A stretch of DNA of 64,000 nucleotides from Balaenoptera acutorostrata (lineage: Eukaryota; Chordata; Mammalia; Artiodactyla; Balaenopteridae), in assembly GCF_949987535.1 (NCBI RefSeq), contig NW_026645885.1:205001-269000 (forward strand). Direction: 5' to 3'. Each line of letters opens with the position of its first letter. Positions within the stretch are counted from its first letter, which is position 1. Below the pieces are notes generated by a model. It worked only from the letters and a program-made list of their open reading frames with translations, made no database searches and was not told the origin of the DNA. The position numbers were made by a program, and so were the translations under genes. Shown here piece by piece: positions 37,708-50,020 of the stretch.

Positions 37708-39466
37708 ACTTTTCAAAACCCGTGAAACAAAGACAGTGAAAGAGAGAGAAATTCTTCCAAAATTCGTTCAGGGGCTGTGATGCAACCTGGATTGACCATA
37801 TCTAGACCCACAGCTGATTGAGACATAAGGGTGGACACTCTTGGGGCTGAGAGTTTCGGTGAGGTTGGGTGAGCCAACGCAGACCCTTTCAAGTAATACT
37901 GCATGGTACCCATCCCATGGGTCCCAAATCTCCAGGTTCAAGGGCATCTTCCTACATCGAAAACAGGCATGAGAAACCCAGAAGATGGTACACCGTGTGA
38001 TCGGGAAAGGTTTCTAAAACGCACCTCATTTCTCATCTCCTTTGCTCGGGTTCGCCATTCCAGCCGATTTACTAGCCATCTCCCTCCTTGGAGAATCAGC
38101 ACCTTTAACCTCCTGTTCCGTACAGGTTGCAATTTGTCCTGAGGATGAACGGGAAGAGGGGGAACCAATGAGAGACTAGCTCTAGGTGTTGGGACAGGCA
38201 AAGGTCACTGTATTTTCCCATCAGGAAGAAGAATTAACCACAAGCTCAGCCTGCCCCCCAGAACCAGAAGAGGGCCTGAAGCAATCCTGCGCTTTTGCGG
38301 CCCGCTCCCAAAAAAGCGAGTTGAAAAATGGAGCTCAGGGGCACTGCAATTCACAAACCTGCAGAGTTTTAAATGATACCTCTCGTCCACAAATATATTA
38401 AGGGAAGGCAACGAAGAGGCTTTGAAAGCAAGGCAGAATTGCAGGAAACAGATTTCAGGAGGTAGATTCGAATCGCCTTGAAAGCACATGAAAAGCGGCA
38501 AAACGTGGACAATGATGCCCTTGGACAAAAAGGGCGTATGCGTTTTTTCCTGAATATATTCAGGAAAAAACGCATACGCCCTTTTTGGCCAACCAAGCAA
38601 CCTGGAAAGGCCAATCAGCGCTCCAAAGAAGTCTCGCTTCCCAGCGGGCAAAAGGGCCATGCGGAAAAAAGTGTCCAAACCAGAAATGCAGGACCGGCCA
38701 TGGAGAAATGGGAGCCTTGCTACGCTGATGGGTGGGATGTAAATTGCCAACAGCCACTCTGGAGAAGTGTACGGTGTGTTCTGAAACATCTAAAAAACAC
38801 AGCTTGGAGAGCATAGGGCACTTCCACTCATGGGCGTCTAAATTGGGAAAACTAAAAATCAGCAAGACACAGGCACCCCAAAGTTTAGGGCTGCTCTGTT
38901 GACAAGAACCCCCACTTCATTACACCTTAAATATCCTAGCAAAGAGAAAAATGGATAAAGAAGTTGTGGTTCTCATGTACAATGGAATATCACTCAGCCA
39001 TGAAATCAACGTCATAAGGCTAGTAGCAGCACGATCAGTGGATTTAGGTACGACGATTCTAAGTGAAATAAGTCACACAGAAAAAGACACTTATAATAAG
39101 ATATCACTTCTAGAGGGAATGTAAAAACCGCTACACTTGAACTGAATTGCAAAACAGAACAGAGTCACACGTTTAGAAAACACACTATGGCTGCTGAACG
39201 GGCAAGGTGAGGTGGGGTGATGCATAAAACAAGGGTTTCAAATTAGCTCAGATACCGTTCCATAAACCCAATATGTAAGAGACAAGACCTATTCCTTTTT
39301 CAGTGAACTGGACTCAACACCCCCTATTCACCGCACAAGAATATATCTGACTAGTAAGAATCTTCAAACCTATGTATTGATATCTCTCTGTAAGTGAGTC
39401 AAGGGGGTGTAAAGCGGCATAAACACAGCCGTGAAAAGCAGCTAAACCCCATTATAAAAATAAATT
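37708..39466 (+). repeat. Satellite monomer M22, first monomer of a duplicated dimer (1,759 bp)
   Basis: Marks: GAGAGTTTCGG, GGCAAAGGTCACTGTAT, ATTAACCACAAG, and in the 3' half GTCTAAATTGG, GTGGTTCTCATG and CTTATAATAAG. The palindrome, 38521-38592, has an A mismatch at 38525. M24 repeats all of these 3,517 bp downstream. Confidence 0.94.
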
Positions 39467-41224
39467 ACTTTTCAAAACCCGTGAAACAAAGACAGTGAAA
39501 GAGAGAGAAATTCTTCCAAAATTCGTTCAGGGGCTGTGATGCAACCTGGATTGACCATATCTAGACCCACAGCTGATTGAGACATAAGGGTGGACACTCT
39601 TGGGGCTGAGAGGTTCGGTGAGGTTGGGTGAGCCAACGCAGACCCTTTCAAGTAATACTGCATGGTACCCATCCCATGGGTCCCAAATCTCCAGGTTCAA
39701 GGGCATCTTCCTACATCGAAAACAGGCATGAGAAACCCAGAAGATGGTACACCGTGTGATCGGGAAAGGTTTCTAAAACGCACCTCATTTCCCATCTCCT
39801 TTGCTCGGGTTCGCCATTCCAGCCGATTTACTAGCCATCTCCCTCCTTGGAGAATCAGCACCTTTAACCTCCTGTTCCGTACAGGTTGCAATTTGTCCTG
39901 AGGATGAACGGGAAGAGGGGGAACCAATGAGAGACTAGCTCTAGGTGTTGGGACAGGCACAGGTCACTCTATTTTCCCATCAGGAAGAAGAATTAAGCAC
40001 AAGCTCAGCCTGCCCCCCAGAACCAGAAGAGGGCCTGAAGAAATCCTGCGCTTTTGCGGCCAGGTGCCAAAAAAGCGAGTTGAAAAATGGAGCTCAGGGG
40101 CACTGCAATTCACAAACATGCAGAGTTTTAAATGATAACTCTCGTCCACAAATATATTGAGGGAAGACAACGAAGAGGCTTTGAAAGCAAGGCAGAATTG
40201 CAGGAAACAGATTTCAGGAGGTAGATTCGAATCGCCTTGAAAGCACATGAAAAGCAGCAAAACGTGGACAATGATGCCCTTGGCAAAAAAGCGCGTATGC
40301 GTTTTTTCCTGAATATATTCAGGAAAAAACGCATACGCCCTTTTTGGCCAACCAAGCAACCTGGAAAGGCAAATCAGCGCTCCAAAGAAGTCTCGCTTCC
40401 CAGCGGGCAAAAGGGCCATGCGGAAAAAATGTCCAAACCAGAAATGCAGGACCGGCCATGGAGAAATGGGAGCCTTGCTACGCTGATGGGTGGGATGTAA
40501 ATTGCCAACAGCCACTCTGGAGAAGTGTACGGTGTGTTCTGAAACATCTAAAAAACACAGCTTGGAGAGCATAGGGCACTTCCACTCATGGGCGTATAAA
40601 TTGGGAAAACTAAAAATCAGCAAGACACAGGCACCCCAAAGTTTAGGGCTGCTCTGTTGACAAGAACCCCCACTTCATTACACCTTAAATATCCTAGGAA
40701 AGAGAAAAATGGATAAAGAAGTTGTGGTCCTCATGTACAATGGAATATCACTCAGCCATGAAATCAACGTCATAAGGCTAGTAGCAGCACGATCAGTGGA
40801 TTTAGGTACGACGATTCTAAGTGAAATAAGTCACACAGAAAAAGACACTTATCATAAGATATCACTTCTAGAGGGAATGTAAAAACCGCTACACTTGAAC
40901 TGAATTGCAAAACAGAACAGAGTCACACGTTTAGAAAACACACTATGGCTGCTGAACGGGCAAGGTGAGGTGGGGTGATGCATAAAACAAGGGTTTCAAA
41001 TTAGCTCAGATACCGTTCCATAAACCCAATATGTAAGAGACAAGACCTATTCCTTTTTCAGTGAACTGGACTCAACACCCCCTATTCACCGCACAAGAAT
41101 ATATCTGACTAGTAAGAATCTTCAAACCTATGTATTGATATCTCTCTGTAAGTGAGTCAAGGGGGTGTAAAGCGGCATAAACACAGCCGTGAAAAGCAGC
41201 TAAACCCCATTATAAAAATAAATT
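39467..41224 (+). repeat. Satellite monomer M23, second monomer of a duplicated dimer (1,758 bp)
   Basis: Marks: CATTTCCCATC, GAAGAAATCC, CCAGGTGCC, AAACATGCAG, TATTGAGGG, AAGACAACG and GGCAAATCAGC. One G is missing in AAAAAATGTCC, which explains the length. The palindrome, 40280-40351, has two mismatches (40285, 40292). M25 repeats all of this. Confidence 0.94.
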
Positions 41225-42983
41225 ACTTTTCAAAACCCGTGAAACAAAGACAGTGAAAGAGAGAGAAATTCTTCCAAAATTCGTTCAGGGGCTGTGATGC
41301 AACCTGGATTGACCATATCTAGACCCACAGCTGATTGAGACATAAGGGTGGACACTCTTGGGGCTGAGAGTTTCGGTGAGGTTGGGTGAGCCAACGCAGA
41401 CCCTTTCAAGTAATACTGCATGGTACCCATCCCATGGGTCCGAAATCTCCAGGTTCAAGGGCATCTTCCTACATCGAAAACAGGCATGAGAAACCCAGAA
41501 GATGGTACACCGTGTGATCGGGAAAGGTTTCTAAAACGCACCTCATTTCTCATCTCCTTTGCTCGGGTTCGCCATTCCAGCCGATTTACTAGCCATCTCC
41601 CTCCTTGGAGAATCAGCACCTTTAACCTCCTGTTCCGTACAGGTTGCAATTTGTCCTGAGGATGAACGGGAAGAGGGGGAACCAATGAGAGACTAGCTCT
41701 AGGTGTTGGGACAGGCAAAGGTCACTGTATTTTCCCATCAGGAAGAAGAATTAACCACAAGCTCAGCCTGCCCCCCAGAACCAGAAGAGGGCCTGAAGCA
41801 ATCCTGCGCTTTTGCGGCCCGCTCCCAAAAAAGCGAGTTGAAAAATGGAGCTCAGGGGCACTGCAATTCACAAACCTGCAGAGTTTTAAATGATACCTCT
41901 CGTCCACAAATATATTAAGGGAAGGCAACGAAGAGGCTTTGAAAGCAAGGCAGAATTGCAGGAAACAGATTTCAGGAGGTAGATTCGAATCGCCTTGAAA
42001 GCACATGAAAAGCGGCAAAACGTGGACAATGATGCCCTTGGACAAAAAGGGCGTATGCGTTTTTTCCTGAATATATTCAGGAAAAAACGCATACGCCCTT
42101 TTTGGCCAACCAAGCAACCTGGAAAGGCCAATCAGCGCTCCAAAGAAGTCTCGCTTCCCAGCGGGCAAAAGGGCCATGCGGAAAAAAGTGTCCAAACCAG
42201 AAATGCAGGACCGGCCATGGAGAAATGGGAGCCTTGCTACGCTGATGGGTGGGATGTAAATTGCCAACAGCCACTCTGGAGAAGTGTACGGTGTGTTCTG
42301 AAACATCTAAAAAACACAGCTTGGAGAGCATAGGGCACTTCCACTCATGGGCGTCTAAATTGGGAAAACTAAAAATCAGCAAGACACAGGCACCCCAAAG
42401 TTTAGGGCTGCTCTGTTGACAAGAACCCCCACTTCATTACACCTTAAATATCCTAGCAAAGAGAAAAATGGATAAAGAAGTTGTGGTTCTCATGTACAAT
42501 GGAATATCACTCAGCCATGAAATCAACGTCATAAGGCTAGTAGAAGCACGATCAGTGGATTTAGGTACGACGATTCTAAGTGAAATAAGTCACACAGAAA
42601 AAGACACTTATAATAAGATATCACTTCTAGAGGGAATGTAAAAACCGCTACACTTGAACTGAATTGCAAAACAGAACAGAGTCACACGTTTAGAAAACAC
42701 ACTATGGCTGCTGAACGGGCAAGGTGAGGTGGGGTGATGCATAAAACAAGGGTTTCAAATTAGCTCAGATACCGTTCCATAAACCCAATATGTAAGAGAC
42801 AAGACCTATTCCTTTTTCAGTGAACTGGACTCAACACCCCCTATTCACCGCACAAGAATATATCTGACTAGTAAGAATCTTCAAACCTATGTATTGATAT
42901 CTCTCTGTAAGTGAGTCAAGGGGGTGTAAAGCGGCATAAACACAGCCGTGAAAAGCAGCTAAACCCCATTATAAAAATAAATT
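41225..42983 (+). repeat. Satellite monomer M24, second copy of M22 (1,759 bp)
   Basis: M24 repeats M22. I see only two differences: G at 41442 in GGTCCGAAATC and A at 42544 in AGTAGAAGCAC. The palindrome, 42038-42109, carries the same mismatch, here at 42042. Confidence 0.94.
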
Positions 42984-44741
42984 ACTTTTCAAAACCCGTG
43001 AAACAAAGACAGTGAAAGAGAGAGAAATTCTTCCAAAATTCGTTCAGGGGCTGTGATGCAACCTGGATTGACCATATCTAGACCCACAGCTGATTGAGAC
43101 ATAAGGGTGGACACTCTTGGGGCTGAGAGGTTCGGTGAGGTTGGGTGAGCCAACGCAGACCCTTTCAAGTAATACTGCATGGTACCCATCCCATGGGTCC
43201 CAAATCTCCAGGTTCAAGGGCATCTTCCTACATCGAAAACAGGCATGAGAAACCCAGAAGATGGTACACCGTGTGATCGGGAAAGGTTTCTAAAACGCAC
43301 CTCATTTCCCATCTCCTTTGCTCGGGTTCGCCATTCCAGCCGATTTACTAGCCATCTCCCTCCTTGGAGAATCAGCACCTTTAACCTCCTGTTCCGTACA
43401 GGTTGCAATTTGTCCTGAGGATGAACGGGAAGAGGGGGAACCAATGAGAGACTAGCTCTAGGTGTTGGGACAGGCACAGGTCACTCTATTTTCCCATCAG
43501 GAAGAAGAATTAAGCACAAGCTCAGCCTGCCCCCCAGAACCAGAAGAGGGCCTGAAGAAATCCTGCGCTTTTGCGGCCAGGTGCCAAAAAAGCGAGTTGA
43601 AAAATGGAGCTCAGGGGCACTGCAATTCACAAACATGCAGAGTTTTAAATGATAACTCTCGTCCACAAATATATTGAGGGAAGACAACGAAGAGGCTTTG
43701 AAAGCAAGGCAGAATTGCAGGAAACAGATTTCAGGAGGTAGATTCGAATCGCCTTGAAAGCACATGAAAAGCAGCAAAACGTGGACAATGATGCCCTTGG
43801 CAAAAAAGCGCGTATGCGTTTTTTCCTGAATATATTCAGGAAAAAACGCATACGCCCTTTTTGGCCAACCAAGCAACCTGGAAAGGCAAATCAGCGCTCC
43901 AAAGAAGTCTCGCTTCCCAGCGGGCAAAAGGGCCATGCGGAAAAAATGTCCAAACCAGAAATGCAGGACCGGCCATGGAGAAATGGGAGCCTTGCTACGC
44001 TGATGGGTGGGATGTAAATTGCCAACAGCCACTCTGGAGAAGTGTACGGTGTGTTCTGAAACATCTAAAAAACACAGCTTGGAGAGCATAGGGCACTTCC
44101 ACTCATGGGCGTATAAATTGGGAAAACTAAAAATCAGCAAGACACAGGCACCCCAAAGTTTAGGGCTGCTCTGTTGACAAGAACCCCCACTTCATTACAC
44201 CTTAAATATCCTAGGAAAGAGAAAAATGGATAAAGAAGTTGTGGTCCTCATGTACAATGGAATATCACTCAGCCATGAAATCAACGTCATAAGGCTAGTA
44301 GCAGCACGATCAGTGGATTTAGGTACGACGATTCTAAGTGAAATAAGTCACACAGAAAAAGACACTTATCATAAGATATCACTTCTAGAGGGAATGTAAA
44401 AACCGCTACACTTGAACTGAATTGCAAAACAGAACAGAGTCACACGTTTAGAAAACACACTATGGCTGCTGAACGGGCAAGGTGAGGTGGGGTGATGCAT
44501 AAAACAAGGGTTTCAAATTAGCTCAGATACCGTTCCATAAACCCAATATGTAAGAGACAAGACCTATTCCTTTTTCAGTGAACTGGACTCAACACACCCT
44601 ATTCACCGCACAAGAATATATCTGAATAGTAAGAATCTTCAAACCTATGTATTGATATCTCTCTGTAAGTGAGTCAAGGGGGTGTAAAGCAGCATAAACA
44701 CAACCGTGAAAAGCAGCTAAACCCCATTATAAAAATAAATT
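42984..44741 (+). repeat. Satellite monomer M25, second copy of M23 (1,758 bp)
   Basis: M25 is identical by eye to M23 up to about 44590. It then switches to a different 3' UTR tail with ACACACCCT (44596), CTGAATAGT (44626), AAAGCAGCATAA (44691) and ACAACCGTG. Palindrome 43797-43868 has the M23 mismatches at 43802 and 43809. The tail is almost the same as that of M29, 7,039 bp away. Confidence 0.93.
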
Positions 44742-46500
44742 ACTTTTCAAAACCCGTGAAACAAAGACAGTGAAAGAGAGAGAAATTCTTACAAAATTCG
44801 TTCAGGGGCTGTGATGCAACCTGGATTGACCATATCTAGACCCACAGCTGATTGAGACATAAGGGTGGACACTCTTGGGGCTGAGAGGTTCGGTGAGGTT
44901 GGGTGAGCCAACGCAGACCCTTTCAAGTAATACTGCATGGTACCCATCCCATGGGTCCCAAATCTCCAGGTTCAAGGGCATCTTCCTACGTCGAAAACAG
45001 GCATGAGAAACCCAGAAGATGGTACACCGTGTGATCGGGAAAGGTTTCTAAAACGCACCTCATTTCCCATCTCCTTTGCTAGGGTTCGCCCTTCCAGCCG
45101 ATTTACTAGCCATCTCCCTCCTTGGAGAATCAGCACCTTTAACCTCCTGTTCCGTACAGGTTGCAATTTGTCCTGAGGATGAACGGGAAGAGGGGGAACC
45201 AATGAGAGACTAGCTCTAGGTGTTGGGACAGGCACAGGTCACTCTATTTTCCCATTAGGAAGAAGAATTAAGCACAAGCTCAGCCTGCCCCCCAGAACCA
45301 GAAGAGGGCCTGAAGCAATCCTGCGCTTTTGCGGCCAGCTCCCAAAAAAGCAAGTTGAAAAATGGAACTCAGGGGCACTGCAATTCACAAACCTGCAGAG
45401 TTTTAAATGATACCTCTCGTCCACAAATATATTAAGGGAAGGCAACGAAGAGGCTTTGAAAGCAAGGCAGAATTGCAGGAAACAGATTTCAGGAGGTAGA
45501 TTCGAATCGCCTTGAAAGCACATGAAAAGCGGCAAAATGTGGACAATGATGCCCTTGGCCAAAAAGGGCGTATGCGTTTTTTCCTGAATATATTCAGGAA
45601 AAAACGCATACGCCCTTTTTGGCCAACCAAGCAACCTGGAAAGGCCAATCAGCGCTCCAAAGAAGTCTCGCTTCCCAGCGGGCAAAACGGCCATGCGGAA
45701 AAAAGTGTCCAAACCAGAAATGCAGGACCGGCCATGGAGAAATGGGAGCCTTGCTACGCTGATGGGTGGGATGTAAATTGCCAACAGCCACTCTGGAGAA
45801 GTGTACGGTGTGTTCTGAAACATCTAAAAAACACAGCTTGGAGAGCATAGGGCACTTCCACTCATGGGCGTATAAATTGGGAAAACTAAAAATCAGCAAG
45901 ACACAGGCACCCCAAAGTTTAGGGCTGCTCTGTTGACAAGAACCCCCACTTCATTACACCTTAAATATCCTAGGAAAGAGAAAAATGGATAAAGAAGTTG
46001 TGGTCCTCATGTACAATGGAATATCACTCAGCCATGAAATCAACGTCATAAGGCTAGTAGCAGCACGATGAGTGGATTTAGGTACGACGATTCTAAGTGA
46101 AATAAGTCACACAGAAAAAGACACTTATCATAAGATATCACTTCTAGAGGGAATGTAAAAACCGCTACACTTGAACTGAATTGCAAAACAGAACAGAGAC
46201 ACACGTTTAGAAAATACACTATGGCTGCTGAACGGGCAAGGTGAGGTGGGGTGATGCATAAAACAAGGGTTTCAAATTAGCTCAGATACCGTTCCATAAA
46301 CCCAGTATGTAAGAGACAAGACCTATTCCTTTTTCAGTGAACTGGACTCAACACCCCCTATTCACCGCACAAGAATATATCTGACTAGTAAGAATCTTCA
46401 AACCTATGTATTGATATCTCTCTGTAAGTGAGTCAAGGGGGTGTAAAGCGGCATAAACACAGCCGTGAAAAGCAGCTAAACACCATTATAAAAATAAATT
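44742..46500 (+). repeat. Satellite monomer M26 (1,759 bp)
   Basis: Palindrome 45555-45626 is perfect. Private: GCTAGGGTTCGCCCTTCC, CATTAGGAAG, AAGCAAGTTG, AATGGAACTC and GCAAAACGGCC. The 3' part begins to show features of the D subfamily that follows: CCCAGTATG and AAACACCATT. Confidence 0.92.
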
Positions 46501-48260
46501 ACTTTTAAAAACCAGTGAAACAAATACAGTGAAAGAGAGAGAAATTCTTAGAAAATTCCTTCAGGGGCTGTGATGCAACCTGGATTGACCATATCTAGAC
46601 CCACAGCTGATTGAGACATAAGGGTGGACACTCTTGGGGCTGTGAGGTTCGGTGAGGTTGGGTGAGCCAACGCAGACCCTTTCAAGTAATATTGCATGGT
46701 ACCCATCCCATGGGTCCCAAATCTCCAGGTTCAAGGGCATCTTCCTACATCGAAAACGTGCATGAGAAACCCAGAAGATGGCACACCGTGTGATCGGGAA
46801 AGGTTTCTAAAACGCACCTCATTTCTCATCTCCTTGTGCTCGGGTTCGCCATTGCAGCCGATTTACTAGCCATCTCCCTCCTTGGAGAATCAGCACCTTT
46901 AACCTCCTGTTCAGTACAGGTTGCAATTTGTCCTGAGGATGAACGGGAAGAGGGGGAACCAATGAGAGACTAGCTCTAGGTGTTGGGACAGGCACAGGTC
47001 ACTCTATTTTCCCATCAGGAAGAAGAATTGAGCACAAGCTCAGCCTGCCCCCCAGAACCAGAAGAGGGCCTGAAGCAATCCTGCACTTTTGCGGCCCACT
47101 CCCAAAAAAGTGAGTTGAAAAATGGAGCTCAGGGTCACGGCAATTCACAAACCTGCAGAGTTTTAAATGATACCTCTCGTCCACAAATATATTAAGGGAA
47201 GGCAACGAAGAGGCTTTGAAAGCAAGGCAGAATTGCAGGAAACAGATTTCAGGAGGTAGATTCGAATCGCCTTGAAAGCACATGAAAAGCGGCAAAATGT
47301 GGACAATGATGCCCTTGGCCAAAAAGGGCGTATGCGTTTTTTCCTGAATATATTCAGGAAAAAACGCATACGCCCTTTTTGGCCAACCAAGCAACCTGGA
47401 AAAGCAAATCAGCGCTCCTAAGAAGTCTCGCTTCCCAGCGGGCAAAAGGTCCATGTGGAAAAAAGTGTCCAAACCAGAAATGCAGGACCGGCCATGGAGA
47501 AATGGGAGCCTTGCTACGCTGATGGGTGGGATGTAAATTGCCAACAGCCACTCTGGAGAAGTGTACGGTGTGTTCTGAAACATCTAAAAAACACAGCTTG
47601 GAGAGCATAGGGCACTTCCACTCATGGGCGTATAAATTGGGAAAACTAAAAATCAGCAAGACACAGGCACCCCAAAGTTTAGGGCTGCTCTGTTGACAAG
47701 AACCCCCACTTCATTACACCTTAAATATCCTAGGAAAGAGAAAAATGGATAAAGAAGTTGTGGTCCTCATGTACAATGGAATATCACTCAGCCATGAAAT
47801 CAACGTCATAAGGCTAGTAGCAGCACGATGAGTGGATTTAGGTACGACGATTCTAAGTGAAATAAGTCACACAGAAAAAGACACTTATCATAAGATATCA
47901 CTTCGAGAGGGAATGTAAAAACCGCTACACTTGAACTGAATTACAAAACAGAACAGAGTCACACGTTTAGAAAACACACTATGGCTGCTGAACTGGCAAG
48001 GTGAGGTGGGGTGATGCATAAAACAAGGGTTTCAAATTAGCTCAGATACCGTTCCATAAACCCAGTATGTAAGAGACAAGACCTATTCCTTTTTCAGTGA
48101 ACTGGACTCAACACCCCCTATTCACCGCACAAGAATATATCTGACTAGTAAGAATCTTCAAACCTATGTATTGATATCTCTCTGTAAGTGAGTCAAGGGG
48201 GTGTAAAGCGGCATAAACACAGCCGTGAAAAGCAGCTAAACACCATTATAAAAATAAATT
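46501..48260 (+). repeat. Satellite monomer M27, divergent subfamily D (1,760 bp)
   Basis: M27 is the first D-type copy. Marks: TTTTAAAAACCAGTG, GGCTGTGAGG, AATATTGCATGG, AAAACGTGCATG, GATGGCACACC, CCTTGTGCTCGG (one extra base), CATTGCAGCC, GTTCAGTACAGG, GAATTGAGCAC, CTGCACTTTTG, CCCACTCCC, GGGTCACGGC, AAAAGCAAATC and AGGTCCATGTGG. Palindrome 47315-47386 is perfect. Its 3' half is still ordinary (AATATCCTAGG). Confidence 0.94.
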
Positions 48261-50020
48261 ACTTTTAAAAACCAGTGAAACAAATACAGTGAAAGAGAGA
48301 GAAATTCTTAGAAAATTCCTTCAGGGGCTGTGATGCAACCTGGATTGACCATATCTAGACCCACAGCTGATTGAGACATAAGGGTGGACACTCTTGGGGC
48401 TGTGAGGTTCGGTGAGGTTGGGTGAGCCAACGCAGACCCTTTCAAGTAATATTGCATGGTACCCATCCCATGGGTCCCAAATCTCCAGGTTCAAGGGCAT
48501 CTTCCTACATCGAAAACGTGCATGAGAAACCCAGAAGATGGCACACCGTGTGATCGGGAAAGGTTTCTAAAACGCACCTCATTTCTCATCTCCTTGTGCT
48601 CGGGTTCGCCATTGCAGCCGATTTACTAGCCATCTCCCTCCTTGGAGAATCAGCACCTTTAACCTCCTGTTCAGTACAGGTTGCAATTTGTCCTGAGGAT
48701 GAACGGGAAGAGGGGGAACCAATGAGAGACTAGCTCTAGGTGTTGGGACAGGCACAGGTCACTCTATTTTCCCATCAGGAAGAAGAATTGAGCACAAGCT
48801 CAGCCTGCCCCCCAGAACCAGAAGAGGGCCTGAAGCAATCCTGCACTTTTGCGGCCCACTCCCAAAAAAGTGAGTTGAAAAATGGAGCTCAGGGTCACGG
48901 CAATTCACAAACCTGCAGAGTTTTAAATGATACCTCTCGGCCACAAATATATTAAGGGAAGGCAACGAAGAGGCTTTGAAAGCAAGGAAGAATTGCAGGA
49001 AACAGATTTCAGGAGGTAGATTCGAATCGCCTTGAAATCACATGAAAAGCGGCAAAACGTGGACAATGATGCCCTTGGCCAAAAAGGGCGTATGCGTTTT
49101 TTCCTGAATATATTCAGGAAAAAACGCATACGCCCTTTTTGGCCAACCAAGCAACCTGGAAAAGCAAATCAGCGCTCCTAAGAAGTCTCGCTTCCCAGCG
49201 GGCAAAAGGTCCATGTGGAAAAAAGTGTCCAAACCAGAAATGCAGGACCGGCCATGGAGAAATGGGAGCCTTGCTACGCTGATGGGTGGGATGTAAATTG
49301 CCAACAGCCACTCTGGAGAAGTGTACGGTGTGTTCTGAAACATCTAAAAAACACAGCTTGGAGAGCATAGGGCACTTCCACTCATGGGCGTATAAATTGG
49401 GAAAACTAAAAATCAGCAAGACACAGGCACCCCAAAGTTTAGGGCTGCTCTGTTGACAAGAACCCCCACTTCATTACACCTTAAATAACTTAGGAAAGAG
49501 AAAAATTGAAAAAGAAGTTGTGGTCCTCATGTACAATGGAATATCACTCAGACATGAAATCAACCTCATAAGGCTAGTAGCAGCACGATGAGTGGATTTA
49601 GGTACGACGATTCTAAGTGAAATAAGTCACACAGAAAAAGACACTTATCATAAGATATCACTTCTAGAGGGAATGTAAAAACCGCTACACTTGAACTGAA
49701 TTGCAAAACAGAACAGAGTCACACGTTTAGAAAACACACTATGGCTGCTGAACGGGAAAGGTGAGGTGGGGTGATGCATAAAACAAGGGTTTCAAATTAG
49801 CTCAGATACCGTTCCATAAACCCAATATGTAAGAGACAAGACCTATTCCTTTTTCAGTGAACTGGACTCAACACCCCCTATTCACCGCACAAGAATATAT
49901 CTGACTAGTAAGAATCTTCAAACCTATGTATTGATATCTCTCTGTAAGTGAGTCAAGGGGGTGTAAAGCGGCATAAACACAGCCGTGAAAAGCAGCTAAA
50001 CCCCATTATAAAAATAAATT
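48261..50020 (+). repeat. Satellite monomer M28, subfamily D, variant D1 (1,760 bp)
   Basis: M28 has the full D 5' half plus a D-specific 3' half: AATAACTTAGG, AAAATTGAAAAAGAAG, CAGACATGAAATC, AACCTCATAAGG and GGGAAAGGTG. Additional D marks are CTCTCGGCC and GAAATCACATG. Palindrome 49075-49146 is perfect. Confidence 0.94.

Larger units (their letters stand above)
37708..44741 (+). repeat. Higher-order dimer repeated twice (M22-M23, M24-M25)
   Basis: Two monomers that differ from each other at many sites are repeated as a unit with an offset of 3,517 bp. I see two substitutions between M22 and M24, and none between M23 and M25 until about 44590. The offset is 3,517 rather than 3,518 because the second monomer carries a one-base deletion in both copies. 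Confidence 0.92.
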
